Source of the DNA: Sabulicella glaciei
Lineage (GTDB): Bacteria; Pseudomonadota; Alphaproteobacteria; Acetobacterales; Acetobacteraceae
Assembly (NCBI RefSeq): GCF_026183895.1
Contig: NZ_JAPFQI010000025.1
Location: 1-62,002 of the forward strand
DNA length: 62,002 nt
Reading direction: 5' to 3'
The first letter of the stretch is position 1. Each line of letters begins with the position of its first letter. Positions 1-11,536 of this stretch are shown here, one piece after another. Under the pieces are notes generated by a model, which made no database searches, was not told the DNA's origin, and saw only the letters and a program-made list of their open reading frames with translations. The translations under genes were made by a program, and so were the position numbers.

Positions 1-311
1 ACCAGGGAATGGCCGTCGGGCGTCGCGCGCGCCGCCTGACCCCACGCGACGTTGCCCCCGGCACCGGGCCGGTTCTCGATCACCACCGGCTGGCCGAGCC
101 GCGGCCCGAGCCTTTCGACGATCAGGCGCGCCGTGACGTCGGTGCTGCCGCCGGGCTCGGAAGGAACGACGAGACGCAGCGGACGCTCCGGAGCCCAGCC
201 GCTAGGGTCCGCAGCGGGCTGCGCTTGGGCAGGCACTCCGAGGAGCAGGGCGAGGCAGGCCAGCGCCAGCCTCGAAGGCAACGCGGCCATTCGCGAACGG
301 GTCTCGGGCAT
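1..311 (-). CDS. Tripartite tricarboxylate transporter substrate-binding protein (Bug/TctC family), partial
   Basis: This is the amino-terminal part of a periplasmic solute receptor; the gene runs off the left edge. The start at 311 is chosen because a GGAGG lies 6 nt upstream. An in-frame ATG at 290 is the alternative. The product begins with a basic stretch and a hydrophobic signal peptide (cleavage likely after PAQAQ). It continues with RPLRLVVPSEPGGSTDVTAR and the family hallmark ENRPGAGGNVAWGQAARATPDG. Bug-type receptors bind small carboxylates, and they are strongly expanded in Acetobacteraceae and Burkholderiales (family knowledge). The uronate dehydrogenase gene lies 151 bp upstream on the same strand, so uptake of a sugar acid is plausible, but the ligand cannot be read from sequence. 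Confidence 0.88.
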   Translation of the reverse strand, partial: MPETRSRMAALPSRLALACLALLLGVPAQAQPAADPSGWAPERPLRLVVPSEPGGSTDVTARLIVERLGPRLGQPVVIENRPGAGGNVAWGQAARATPDGHSL

Positions 312-462
312 CGCCGACCTCCGTCAGACGCAGCATCGCGGCAATCCAGCGGGACGGTCCGCCGCTGCACGCCCGGGGCGCCCGTGGTGGTGCACTGGGC
401 TGAAGCCGAAGGAACCTAACGGGGTGGGCAGTCCTCGTCACTCAAATAAGGACGGATAGGCC

Positions 463-1254
463 CTAGTCCCGACGCGAATGCCCCATGGCGCAGAAGGCAC
501 CGCCCTGGAACCGCTCCGCGATGGCGTCTCCGCTGGTCCGACCCGCCAGCGCGTCGCGGAACGGCGCGGTGCCGTCGCGCGGCTGCCAGCCGATCCGCGC
601 CCGATCATCTTCCACCCACCAAGGATCCGGGTTGTCGCCCACGCCCCAGATGCGCGCATACCCCACCTCCGGCGCCGCGAGCGCGGCAAGGCAGAGCCGC
701 GCGAGGTCGGGATAGGACAGCCAGGTGTGCAGCATCCGGGCGTCGCGCGGTTGGAGAAAGCAGGAGCCGATGCGGACGACGACGCTCTCCACCCCGTGCT
801 TGTCCCAGTAGAGACGTCCCATCAACTCGCCATAGGCTTTGGACAGCCCGTAATACCCGTCCGGCATCAAGGCGCAGCCGATGTCCAACGTCTCCGTGCG
901 CTCGTGGAAGCCGATGGCGTGATTGGAGGAGGCGAAAAGCACGCGCGCCCCTTCGCGCCGCGCCGCCTCGTACACATGGTGGAGGCCGCGGATGTTGGGG
1001 CCGATCACTTCCTCGAAAGGGCGCTCCACGCTTGCCCCGCCGAAATGCAGGATGGCGCGGCACCCCTTGGCGAGGCGGCGGATGGCGACGCCGTCCTCCA
1101 GCTCTGCCTCCTCGAAGCGCGAACCGGGCGGCAGCGCGTCGGGGAAGGGGGCGATGTCGGTCAGCACGAGTCGGACGCCCGCCGCCGACAACTCGCGCGC
1201 CAGCATTCGCCCCAGCGCGCCCGAGGCGCCAGTGAGCAGCACGGGTTCCGTCAC
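463..1254 (-). CDS. NAD-dependent epimerase/dehydratase family protein, probable uronate dehydrogenase
   Basis: A 263-residue extended short-chain dehydrogenase. It opens with the nucleotide-binding motif LLTGASGALGRML, has an active-site region with SSNHAIGFHERTE, and the YGLSK (YxxxK) catalytic pair. Around it are the segments RIGSCFLQPRD and TWLSYPDL that I associate with uronate dehydrogenases, which oxidise galacturonate or glucuronate to the aldarolactone. The start is a GTG at 1254. The open frame continues far upstream (to 2553), but that extension is antisense to the amidase gene and has shadow-like composition. The gene probably shares a transcript with the binding protein downstream of it. 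Substrate is inferred from family likeness only. Confidence 0.82.
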   Translation of the reverse strand: MTEPVLLTGASGALGRMLARELSAAGVRLVLTDIAPFPDALPPGSRFEEAELEDGVAIRRLAKGCRAILHFGGASVERPFEEVIGPNIRGLHHVYEAARREGARVLFASSNHAIGFHERTETLDIGCALMPDGYYGLSKAYGELMGRLYWDKHGVESVVVRIGSCFLQPRDARMLHTWLSYPDLARLCLAALAAPEVGYARIWGVGDNPDPWWVEDDRARIGWQPRDGTAPFRDALAGRTSGDAIAERFQGGAFCAMGHSRRD

Positions 1255-1305
1255 CGCTTTCTCTCGCCCATCATCCCGTCTCCGAATCCCAGGATGGAAC
1301 GCGAC

Positions 1306-2649
1306 ATGACGCGCCATGGCTTCCCCACGCTGAACGAGGCCGCCCAGAGGCTGGAGGCCGGCACCGTCTCCGCCGCCACCTTGGTGGAGGAGGCGCTGTC
1401 GCGCGCGCGAGAAGGGGAGGGGCCGCGCGTCTTCACCACGCTGCACACCAAGTCGGCGCGCGACTCGGCGCTGGCCATGGATGCCCTGCGCAAGGTCGGG
1501 CGCGCGCCGTCGCGCTTCGCGGGCATCCCGGTGACGGTGAAGGATCTGTTCGACGAGGCGGGCGTCGTCACCCGCGCCGGTTCGCGCGCCCTGGATCGCG
1601 GCCCCGCGCCCCGCACCGCGCCCGCGGTGATGCGCCTCCTGCGCCATGGCTTCGTGGTGCTGGGCCGCACCAACATGAGCGAGTTCGCCTTCTCCGGCCT
1701 CGGCGTGAACCCGCATTACCGCACGCCGCTCTCGCCCTGGGACCGGGAAACGGGGCGCATCCCCGGCGGCTCCTCCAGCGGCGCGGCGGTGGCGGCGGCG
1801 GACGGGATGGGCTTCGGTGGGCTGGGGACCGACACGGGCGGGTCCTGCCGCATCCCGGCGGCGCTTTGCGGCGTGGTGGGCTTCAAGCCTTCCGCACATC
1901 GCGTGCCGCTCGACGGGGCTTTTCCGCTTTCCTCCTCGCTCGACTCCATCGGGCCGCTCGCGCGCAGCGTGCGTGACTGCCAGATCCTCGACTCCGTCAT
2001 CTCCGGCGCGGACGAGGTGCCGAACCTCGTCCCGGCCGAGGTGGCGGGGCTTCGCCTCGGCGTGCTGCACACGGTGGTGGAGGACGGCCTGACCGGCGAG
2101 GTGGCGCGCCCCTATGGTCGCGCCCTGGCGCGGCTGGAGGCAGCGGGGGCCCGGCTCTCCGACCTGTCCCTGCCGGCGCTGGAGCGCCTGCCCAGCATCA
2201 ACGGCAAGGGCGGGCTGACCGCTTCCGAGGCGATGGCGCTGCACCAGGCGCTGATCGCCGAACGCCGCGGCGACTACGACCCGCGCATCCTGTCGCGCAT
2301 CGAGCGCGGCCTGGGGATGAGTGCGGCCGACTACCTCGCCGTCATGGCGGCGCGGCGCGAGGTGCAGGCGGAATGCGCGGCGCGGATAGAAGGCTTCGAC
2401 GCGGTGATCTGCCCTACCGTCCCCATCCCGCCCCCCAGCCTGGCCGAGGTGGAGGAGGAGGCGGAGTACGGGCGGCTGAACCTGCTGTTGCTCCGCAACA
2501 CCGCCATCGCCAACTTCCTGGATATCTGCGCAATCAGCCTGCCCTGCCACCAACCGGGCGACGCCCCGGCGGGGCTGATGCTGATGGCGCCGCGCGGCAT
2601 GGATGCGCGCCTTTTCGCCATCGCGGCGGGGGTGGAGCGGGAGCTGTGA
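1306..2649 (+). CDS. Amidase (amidase signature family, GatA/AtzF-like)
   Basis: A 447-residue amidase signature enzyme that hydrolyses a carboxamide of unknown identity. The Ser-cisSer-Lys triad is complete: Lys79 in VTVKD, Ser156 in GGSSSG and Ser180 in TDTGGS, with the usual 24-residue spacing between the serines. The open frame begins far upstream, but the segment before 1294 is antisense to the uronate dehydrogenase. The start at 1306 has AGGA 11 nt upstream; the ATG at 1294 is in frame and adds four residues. It is divergent from the dehydrogenase gene. It is shorter than GatA and has no gatB/gatC neighbour, so a catabolic amidase is more likely than a tRNA amidotransferase subunit. Confidence 0.88.
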   Translation: MTRHGFPTLNEAAQRLEAGTVSAATLVEEALSRAREGEGPRVFTTLHTKSARDSALAMDALRKVGRAPSRFAGIPVTVKDLFDEAGVVTRAGSRALDRGPAPRTAPAVMRLLRHGFVVLGRTNMSEFAFSGLGVNPHYRTPLSPWDRETGRIPGGSSSGAAVAAADGMGFGGLGTDTGGSCRIPAALCGVVGFKPSAHRVPLDGAFPLSSSLDSIGPLARSVRDCQILDSVISGADEVPNLVPAEVAGLRLGVLHTVVEDGLTGEVARPYGRALARLEAAGARLSDLSLPALERLPSINGKGGLTASEAMALHQALIAERRGDYDPRILSRIERGLGMSAADYLAVMAARREVQAECAARIEGFDAVICPTVPIPPPSLAEVEEEAEYGRLNLLLLRNTAIANFLDICAISLPCHQPGDAPAGLMLMAPRGMDARLFAIAAGVEREL

Positions 2650-2655
2650 CGGGGC

Positions 2656-2940
2656 CTAGATGAACTCGCCGCGCAGGAAGCCCAGCGCGGGAAGCGGCGT
2701 CCACTTGCGCGGCAGGTCGGAGCGTCGGATCGGCGCCACGCTGTAATGCGGGACAGGCTGCTTCGAGCGGCGCAGGAAATCCGCATAGGCGCTCACCTCA
2801 CGGGCGCGCCAATCGCGATCCTCCACGGCCTGGTTGCGGGAGCGGTACACTTCGGCGACCCGGTTGAGCTTCCCGACGGTGGCAACCACCGCCCAAAGCG
2901 TATCCTCGTCCCCGCGCTTCACCAGGGTCAAATCGGCCAT
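2656..2940 (-). CDS. Hypothetical protein, 94 aa
   Basis: I do not recognise this protein. It starts MADLTLVKRGDEDTLWAVV and ends PALGFLRGEFI. It is basic, has no signal peptide or membrane segment, and contains several Trp, Tyr and Arg residues suggestive of a compact soluble fold. The stop lies 6 bp past the convergent amidase stop. The frame remains open upstream to 3396, but that part is antisense to the arginase-family gene and reads as a shadow, so the ATG at 2940 is preferred. No strong ribosome binding site is visible. Confidence 0.55.
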   Translation of the reverse strand: MADLTLVKRGDEDTLWAVVATVGKLNRVAEVYRSRNQAVEDRDWRAREVSAYADFLRRSKQPVPHYSVAPIRRSDLPRKWTPLPALGFLRGEFI

Positions 2941-3016
2941 GGGCTGAGAGAAGGTGATGCGGCCGCGCCGGGTCAAGGCCTTCTTGCGGGCCCGGCCCGC
3001 ACCTAACTGCCGCTTC

Positions 3017-3847
3017 ATGCAGACGACGGAATCCCTAGCGGCGACGGTGTTCCTGGGCCGTGCCGGCGATCGCAACCGGCGGGGCATGGCAGGGGCGGCA
3101 AAGCTTTCCGCCGCGCTGTCCAACCATCTCGGCGTCGGCGCGGTCGCGGTGGGCGAGCCCCTGCCGCCGATTGAGGGTGGGTGGGAGGCGCAGCTGGAAG
3201 CGGCGCGCCCCGGCCTCCTCCGGCTGCGCAACAGGCTGGCGGCGAAGCTGGCGACGGGCGCTCCGACTCTGACCGTCGCCGGGCGCTGCGCCGCTTCGCT
3301 CGCCACCTTGCCGGCGGTGGCGAAGGCGCGGCCGAACCTCGCCATCGCCTGGTTCGACGCCCATGCGGACCTGAACGAGCCGGACACGACTGCCACCGGC
3401 TATCTGGGCGGCATGGTGCTGACCGGCGCCGCCGGGCTCTGGGATTCGGGACTCGGCGCCGGGCTCGACCTGTCGCGCGTGGTGCTGGCCGGGGTGCGCG
3501 ACATCGATCCGCCCGAGCGCGCGATGATGGGGCGGCATGGCATCCGTCACGTCCCGCCCGGGCGGGATTTCGCGACGCGGCTGCGCGCGGCGCTGGCAGG
3601 TCGCCCGGCCTATCTGCACGTGGATTGCGACGTTCTCGAGCCCGGTCAGGTGCCGAGCGAATACGCGGTGCCCGGCGGCATCACCCTGGAGACGCTGCGC
3701 GAGTCCTGCGTTGCCCTCGCGGAATCCGGTCTGGGCGGGATCGAGCTGGCGGAGTTCGAGGCCGAGTGGCCCGACGGGCGATCCGGCGACCCGGCGGTTC
3801 TGCTCGCGGCGCTGGAGCCGGCGCTGGAGGCGCTCATCCGCGCATGA
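3017..3847 (+). CDS. Arginase/agmatinase/formiminoglutamase (ureohydrolase) family protein
   Basis: A 276-residue ureohydrolase-fold protein. The metal motif FDAHAD is present (Asp114, His116, Asp118), and so is the second motif HVDCDV (Asp203, Asp205), followed by YAVPGGITLE. The first canonical metal-ligand motif GGDHS is not seen: the equivalent stretch reads TVAGRCAAS, so the usual His ligand is absent. This occurs in divergent 'arginase family' proteins whose substrate is unknown, so arginase activity should not be assumed. The start at 3017 was chosen because the upstream extension is Arg/Ala-rich and lacks family features. The gene is convergent with amtB across a terminator. Confidence 0.8.
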   Translation: MQTTESLAATVFLGRAGDRNRRGMAGAAKLSAALSNHLGVGAVAVGEPLPPIEGGWEAQLEAARPGLLRLRNRLAAKLATGAPTLTVAGRCAASLATLPAVAKARPNLAIAWFDAHADLNEPDTTATGYLGGMVLTGAAGLWDSGLGAGLDLSRVVLAGVRDIDPPERAMMGRHGIRHVPPGRDFATRLRAALAGRPAYLHVDCDVLEPGQVPSEYAVPGGITLETLRESCVALAESGLGGIELAEFEAEWPDGRSGDPAVLLAALEPALEALIRA

Positions 3848-3880
3848 AAAAGGCCCCGCGAGTCGCCTCGCGGGGCCAGT
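3847..3880. terminator. Intrinsic terminator between arginase-family gene and amtB
   Basis: A perfect 11-bp GC-rich stem (3852-3862 with 3867-3877) closes a TCGC tetraloop. Five A residues on the left become a T-run on the minus strand, so it terminates glnK-amtB well. It may also act weakly on the plus strand, where only AGTTT follows. Confidence 0.85.
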
Positions 3881-3899
3881 TTCCGTCCGGACGGGGCGG

Positions 3900-5228
<1,329 letters not shown>

Positions 5229-5257
5229 TGCTGCAATTCTCCCGTGCATTGTCGTTC

Positions 5258-7018
<1,761 letters not shown>

Positions 7019-7027
7019 AACGCCGCG

Positions 7028-7315
7028 TCAGCTGCAGACGCGGCGCTCGACGTAGCGCCAATCCACGATCCGCCCGGCCCGGTTCCGCACCGGCACGCGG
7101 CGCCGCTCGATCCAGCAGCGGGGACGGCGGCCACGACCACGGCCTCGACCAGGCGGATAGCCGCGCGGCGGTCCCGGGGGCGGGCCCGGTGGTTCCCACT
7201 GGGCCAGGTCGGCCAGGGGATCCGGCATGGCCGAGAGACCGGAGGTGTCGCCAATCGCCGCATGGGCCCCGGCGGGGGCCAGCAGCAGCGCCATGAGGAA
7301 TCCGCGTCGCTTCAT
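7028..7315 (-). CDS. Small exported Pro/Gly/Arg-rich protein, 95 aa
   Basis: This begins MKRRGFLMALLLAPAGAHAA, a clear signal peptide. A Pro/Gly/Arg-rich linker follows (EPPGPPPGPPRGYPPGRGRG), then a short C-terminal module CWIERRRVPVRNRAGRIVDWRYVERRVCS with two cysteines that could form a disulfide. I know no function for it. It is convergent with the ubiH-like gene (stop to stop about 10 bp). Confidence 0.7.
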   Translation of the reverse strand: MKRRGFLMALLLAPAGAHAAIGDTSGLSAMPDPLADLAQWEPPGPPPGPPRGYPPGRGRGRGRRPRCWIERRRVPVRNRAGRIVDWRYVERRVCS

Positions 7316-7356
7316 GCGGTCAAAACGTGACAGCGCCGGGAAAGGTTTCCGGCGCC

Positions 7357-7728
7357 TCAGCCCCGGCGCGCCGGCTCCCGCGACAGGCCCTTGAGGGCCA
7401 GCGCTTGCTCGTACTCGGCCCAGAGCTCCGTCTGCCGCTCCCCGAGTTCGCGAAGATAGGCCCAGGAATAGATGCCCGAATCGTGCAGGTCGTCGAAGGC
7501 GATGCGCACGGCGTAGTGGCCGACCGGCTCGATCCGCATGATGCCGACATGGCGCCGCCCGGCGATGATCACCTTCTGGCCCGGCCCGTGGCCCTGCACC
7601 TCGGCGGACGGGCTTTCCACCCGCAGCAACTCGGCGGGCAGCGAGAAGCGGGCACCGTCGGCGAAGGCGACGTCCAGCGCCTTGTCCTCGCGGCGGTAGC
7701 GCAGTTCCGTGACGGCGGGGGCGGGCAT
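7357..7728 (-). CDS. DUF971 domain protein (gamma-butyrobetaine hydroxylase-like N-terminal domain)
   Basis: A 123-residue protein with the DUF971 pattern: TELRYRREDKALDVAFADG, FSLPAELLRVESPSAEV, and VGHYAVRIAFDDLHDSGIYSW near the middle. This stand-alone domain resembles the N-terminal region of gamma-butyrobetaine hydroxylase and is often found next to Fe-S or chaperone genes; its role is not established. Its ATG overlaps the TGA of the Trm112 gene (TGATG), so the two are translationally coupled as the last members of a four-gene cluster. Confidence 0.85.
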   Translation of the reverse strand: MPAPAVTELRYRREDKALDVAFADGARFSLPAELLRVESPSAEVQGHGPGQKVIIAGRRHVGIMRIEPVGHYAVRIAFDDLHDSGIYSWAYLRELGERQTELWAEYEQALALKGLSREPARRG

Positions 7729-7916
7729 CAGCCCTCGATCTTGCGGGCCTGGTCCGGCAGCATGATTGGAATGCCGTCGCGGACGGGATAGGCGAGGCCA
7801 GCCTTGTCGCTCACCAGCTCGCCCCGCTCGCGGTCGTAGCGAAGTGGGCCCTTGGTCAGGGGGCAAACCAGGATCTCGAGGAGTTTCGGATCCACGGGGG
7901 CGGCGTTGTCCGTCAT
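7728..7916 (-). CDS. Trm112 family protein
   Basis: A 62-residue Trm112-like protein (YcaR type) with [42 protein letters not shown]. Only one of the usual zinc-binding cysteines (in VCPLTKG) is kept, as in many bacterial members. In other organisms Trm112 activates methyltransferases of the translation apparatus; here the partner is unknown. The start at 7916 gives the family's normal length. It lies 10 bp after the LON-domain gene and overlaps the DUF971 gene by one base. Confidence 0.9.
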   Translation of the reverse strand: MTDNAAPVDPKLLEILVCPLTKGPLRYDRERGELVSDKAGLAYPVRDGIPIMLPDQARKIEG

Positions 7917-7926
7917 AGCGGGCAAA

Positions 7927-8592
7927 CTAGCTTGGGAGGCCTGTCGGCGGAAGGTCGCCACCATCATGGACCGCCATGCGCAGCAGGGTGGCCAGGGTCC
8001 CGGCCCGTTCGGGCAGCGTGTCCGCCTCCAGCAGCGCCTGCTTTTCCGCAACGCTGAAGGGGCAGACCATGCAGAGCGTGGTGACGAGCGCGGCGTCGCT
8101 CAGCGCTTCGATGGCCTCCCAGTTCACCTCCATGCCGCGCCCGGCGAAATAGGGCCGCAGCGCGGTCATGATGTCGTTGCGCGGAACGGGCAGGGTTTCC
8201 GGCTCCAGATCGGCCAAGAAAGGAGCGTAATCGGCACGGATGCGACGGTAGCCGCGCCGCGTCTCGATCTCCTCCACCACGCGGAAGCGCGCAACGCCCG
8301 TCAGGGTGACGAGGAGGCGTCCATCCTCCGTCTCGGCGAAGGAGGAAAGCCGGCCTAGGCAGCCGACAGAGAAGACCTGCGACCCGCCATCGGGGCGTTT
8401 CCCCCGGGCCGGATCGCCCTGGATCATGCCCAGCATCCGGCCATTGGCGAGGGCATCCTCTGTCATGGCGAGGTAGCGCGGCTCGAAGATGTTGAGCGGC
8501 AGCCGCCCCCAGGGGAGGAGCAGGGCACCCGAGAGCGGAAAGATCGCGATCTCGTCAGGCAGCGCCTCCGGCTGGGGGTGGAAGGGCTTCAC
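7927..8592 (-). CDS. LON peptidase substrate-binding domain protein
   Basis: A 221-residue stand-alone LON N-terminal domain without the ATPase or protease parts. Diagnostic segments are [29 protein letters not shown], then the GCLGRLSSF and [13 protein letters not shown] beta strands, and a helical C-terminal end with [28 protein letters not shown]. The GTG start at 8592 overlaps the thioredoxin gene's TGA (GTGA), indicating translational coupling. An in-frame extension up to 8703 is antisense-like and was rejected. It probably has an accessory proteostasis role together with the thioredoxin-type co-chaperone upstream. Confidence 0.9.
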   Translation of the reverse strand: MKPFHPQPEALPDEIAIFPLSGALLLPWGRLPLNIFEPRYLAMTEDALANGRMLGMIQGDPARGKRPDGGSQVFSVGCLGRLSSFAETEDGRLLVTLTGVARFRVVEEIETRRGYRRIRADYAPFLADLEPETLPVPRNDIMTALRPYFAGRGMEVNWEAIEALSDAALVTTLCMVCPFSVAEKQALLEADTLPERAGTLATLLRMAVHDGGDLPPTGLPS

Positions 8593-9506
8593 CGGAACAG
8601 CAAGGCGGACAATCCCCGCCGGGCCTTCAGCGTGGCAGGGTCGTCGAAGCCCCAGGCCTCGAAGAACTTGAGGAGCTGCTTGCGCGCCGCCTCCTCGTTC
8701 CACGTGCGGTCGCGCTTGATCGCCTCCAGGAGTTGATCCGCCGCTTCCCCGCGCTTCTCCATGGCGTTCAGCGCCACGGCCAGCTCGATCCGCGCCTCGT
8801 GGTCATCCGGGTCGGCAGCGAGGCGCCCCTCGAACTGCCCGAGCTTGCCCTGCGCCTCGCGACCCTGCTCCGCCAGCTCGATCGCGGCGCGGACGGAGAC
8901 GATCTCGGCGTGGCCCTTCACCGAATCCGGCAGGTTGTCGAGCATGTGACGCGCCTGCTCCTCCTCGCCGAGCAGGACGAGGCAGCGGGCGAGGCCGGCC
9001 AGGGCCTCGGCATTCTCCGGCTCCTGCTGCGCCAGCCCGGCGAAGAGCTCGAGGGCGGAGGCCGGGTCGTCCTGCTCCAGCAGGGCCTTGGCCTCGGCCA
9101 GGATGTCGGCGCCGGGCATCTGGCCGCCGGCCATCTTCAGGATGCCCTCGATGAAGCGCTTCAGCTCGCCTTCCGGCAGGGCGCCCTGGAACAGGTCGGC
9201 CACCTGGCCCTTCACGAAGGCCACGACGGTGGGGACGGATTGCAGCGGCAGGCCCATCTGCGACAACTGCGCGACAAGCTGCTGATTCTTGTCGATGTCG
9301 ATCTTCACGAGGCGCACGCGGCCCTGCGCGCCACGCACCACCTTCTCCAGCGTCGGCGTCAGCGTCTTGCAGGGGCCGCACCAGGTCGCCCAGAAATCCA
9401 CCAGCACCGGGACCTCGCGCGAGGCCTCGATGACGTCCTTCATGAAGGTGCGCTGGTCGCCGTCCTTGATGGGATCGCTGCCGGGGCTATCGAGGAGGAT
9501 TTCCAT
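8589..9506 (-). CDS. Thioredoxin/TPR co-chaperone (CnoX/YbbN-like)
   Basis: A 305-residue protein with an N-terminal thioredoxin domain whose active site is WCGPC (Cys43, Cys46) and whose cis-Pro lies in QSVPTVVAF. It is followed by a tetratricopeptide region (residues about 145-305, e.g. AEALAGLARCLVLLGEEEQARHML). This is the architecture of CnoX/YbbN, which protects chaperone clients and may form mixed disulfides. The start at 9506 has AGGA six bases upstream. It is the first gene of the thioredoxin-LON-Trm112-DUF971 cluster and lies 66 bp downstream of the penicillin-binding protein gene on the same strand. Confidence 0.92.
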   Translation of the reverse strand: MEILLDSPGSDPIKDGDQRTFMKDVIEASREVPVLVDFWATWCGPCKTLTPTLEKVVRGAQGRVRLVKIDIDKNQQLVAQLSQMGLPLQSVPTVVAFVKGQVADLFQGALPEGELKRFIEGILKMAGGQMPGADILAEAKALLEQDDPASALELFAGLAQQEPENAEALAGLARCLVLLGEEEQARHMLDNLPDSVKGHAEIVSVRAAIELAEQGREAQGKLGQFEGRLAADPDDHEARIELAVALNAMEKRGEAADQLLEAIKRDRTWNEEAARKQLLKFFEAWGFDDPATLKARRGLSALLFR

Positions 9507-9572
9507 GGTTGGTCCTGTCCTGGCGTTCGGTAGATGTTGCGGCCAAGACATAAGGCAAGGAGGCGCGCTTCG

Positions 9573-11438
9573 TTACCCCCCGGAAAGCCGCGCCTCGATC
9601 ACCTCGCGGAACAGGCGGGCGGGCAGGGTGCCGCCGCGCACGTCCTCCATGGGCTGGTTGCGGTCATTGCCCATCCAGATGCCGATGGCGACGGTCCCGC
9701 CCGGCAGCGCCGCATAGCCGATGAACCAGGCATCCTTGTAATCCTGCGTCGTGCCGGTCTTGCCCCCGGTGACGACGCCCGGCACCGCGGCCGCGCGCCC
9801 GGTTCCCCGCGCCGTGACGGCCTGCATCATCCGCCGCATCTGCGCCGCCGTGCCCGGCTCCACCACCTGCGGCATCGCCGGCATGGCCAGGTTCACCCCC
9901 TCGATCCGCGCCATGCCAAAGGGCGTGACGCGGCGGCCGCCATTCGCCAGGGCGGCGAAGGCGGAGGTCATGTCCAGCAGCGTTGCCTCCCCGGTGCCGA
10001 GCACCACGGAGGCGTCGCGTCCGAAACGTCCCTCGACGCCCAGACGATGCGCCGCCTCCGCCACCGCGCGCGGCCCACCGCCCTGCTGCATGACCCGCAC
10101 GGCCGCGGTGTTGACGGATTGGGCGAAGGCCTCCTCCAGCGTGACCGAGCCGCGCGTGCGCCAATGCCCGTTGGAGGGGGACCAGCCCCCCATCCGCAAC
10201 GGCCCGTCCGCCACCGCATCGCCGGGCGAGGCGCCGCGCTCCAACGCCGCGAGGAAGGCGAAGGTTTTGAAGGTCGAGCCGGGCTGGCGCCGCGCGTCGG
10301 TGGCGCGGTTGAACGGCGAGGTGCGGAAGTCGCGCCCGCCCGCCATGGCGCGCACCGCGCCGGATTCTACGTCCAGCACCACCACCGCGCCTTGTCCGAC
10401 CCGCGCCGCCGCGCCCTCGCGGTCCAGCAGGGCCGCAAGGCGCGACTCGACCGCCTGCTGCCAGCGCCGGTCGAGGGTGGTGCGGATCACCAGGTCCCGG
10501 CTGTCGGGGAACTTGGTCGGCACGTCCTCGAAGATCCAGTCGGCGAACCAGCCGCCGTTGCGCGAGGGCCGCGGCGGGATCTGCATCTCCTCGATCGCCG
10601 CCTCCATCTGCGCCTCGGTGATGGCGCCGGTGTCGCGCATCGCCGCCAGCACGTCGCGGCCGCGCGCGGTGGCCCCGTCGGGGTTGGAACGCGGATTGTG
10701 GCGGGACGGGGCCTGGGGCAGGCCGGCCAGGATCGCGGCCTGGGGCAGCGTCACCCGCCGGGCCGAGACGCCGAAATACACCCGCGCCGCCGCATCCACC
10801 CCCCAGGCGCCCGCGCCGAGGTAGACACGGTTCAGGTAGATCTCCAGCAGCTGGTCCTTGCTGAAGCGGCTCTCCAGCCACAGCGCCATCAGGGCTTCCT
10901 GCACCTTACGCCGGAAGGAGCGCTCGGAGGACAGGAACAGGTTCTTGGCCAATTGCTGGGTGAGGGTCGAGCCGCCCTGCACCACGTCGCCCTCGGAGAA
11001 GTTCCGGTACAGGGCGCGGGCGATGCCGACCGGGTCCAGGCCGAAATGCTCGCGGAAGCGGCGGTCCTCGATGGCGAGGATGGCGGCGGGCAGGTGGCGC
11101 GGCATGTCGCGCAGCCGCAGCGTCTCGCCATACAGGTCGCCCTGGGTGGCCAGCAGGTTCCCGTCGCTGCTTTGCAGCGTGACGGAAGGGCGGCGCTGCC
11201 GCGCCAGCGCCGCATCGGCGCGCGGCATGTCCCAGGTGAAGAAGATCAGCACGGCCGCGAGGAACAGCCCGCCCCAGATCGCCAGAAGCACGGCAAGCCG
11301 CAGCAGCCGCAAGCCGAGGCTTCGGCGCGCGGGGCGGGCAGGGCGGGTTGCTGGCCCGCTCGGGGGGTGCGACGGCCTGGGGGATGGCCGGCGCGCAGCG
11401 GCCTCGGAGCGCAGCCGGGCGGCCGCGACGCGTGGCAT
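9573..11438 (-). CDS. Bifunctional penicillin-binding protein 1 (glycosyltransferase/transpeptidase)
   Basis: A 621-residue class A PBP that polymerises and cross-links peptidoglycan at the inner membrane. The cytoplasmic tail is Arg/Pro-rich, and one membrane helix follows (LRLLRLAVLLAIWGGLFLAAVLIFF). The GT51 domain carries AIEDRRFREHFGLDP and GGSTLTQQLAKNLFL. The transpeptidase domain has all three motifs: STFK, SVN and KTGTT. The C-terminal part matches PBP1A/2A-like enzymes without the OB insertion. The start at 11438 (MPRVAAARLRSEA) is preferred to a TTG at 11474, but neither has a good ribosome binding site. It is divergent from the TetR gene. Confidence 0.93.
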   Translation of the reverse strand: MPRVAAARLRSEAAARRPSPRPSHPPSGPATRPARPARRSLGLRLLRLAVLLAIWGGLFLAAVLIFFTWDMPRADAALARQRRPSVTLQSSDGNLLATQGDLYGETLRLRDMPRHLPAAILAIEDRRFREHFGLDPVGIARALYRNFSEGDVVQGGSTLTQQLAKNLFLSSERSFRRKVQEALMALWLESRFSKDQLLEIYLNRVYLGAGAWGVDAAARVYFGVSARRVTLPQAAILAGLPQAPSRHNPRSNPDGATARGRDVLAAMRDTGAITEAQMEAAIEEMQIPPRPSRNGGWFADWIFEDVPTKFPDSRDLVIRTTLDRRWQQAVESRLAALLDREGAAARVGQGAVVVLDVESGAVRAMAGGRDFRTSPFNRATDARRQPGSTFKTFAFLAALERGASPGDAVADGPLRMGGWSPSNGHWRTRGSVTLEEAFAQSVNTAAVRVMQQGGGPRAVAEAAHRLGVEGRFGRDASVVLGTGEATLLDMTSAFAALANGGRRVTPFGMARIEGVNLAMPAMPQVVEPGTAAQMRRMMQAVTARGTGRAAAVPGVVTGGKTGTTQDYKDAWFIGYAALPGGTVAIGIWMGNDRNQPMEDVRGGTLPARLFREVIEARLSGG

Positions 11439-11536
11439 GGAGGAAAGGATAGCAGCCCGCCCGCCGCGGGCCAACGCCGTTCCGAGCGGGGGAGGGGGCC
11501 TTTACGGGCGGGCCGGGGCCATGTGCAACTGCTGCC

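Noticed and set aside
463-2553. A 696-residue minus-strand frame covering uronate dehydrogenase plus 1.3 kb upstream
   Set aside because: Only the last 263 residues have family motifs. The rest is antisense to the amidase, Arg/Ala/His-rich and explained by high-GC shadow frames.
1306-2649. GatA subunit of the amidotransferase
   Set aside because: The enzyme has the amidase triad but no gatB or gatC neighbour, and its length and context fit a stand-alone amidase.
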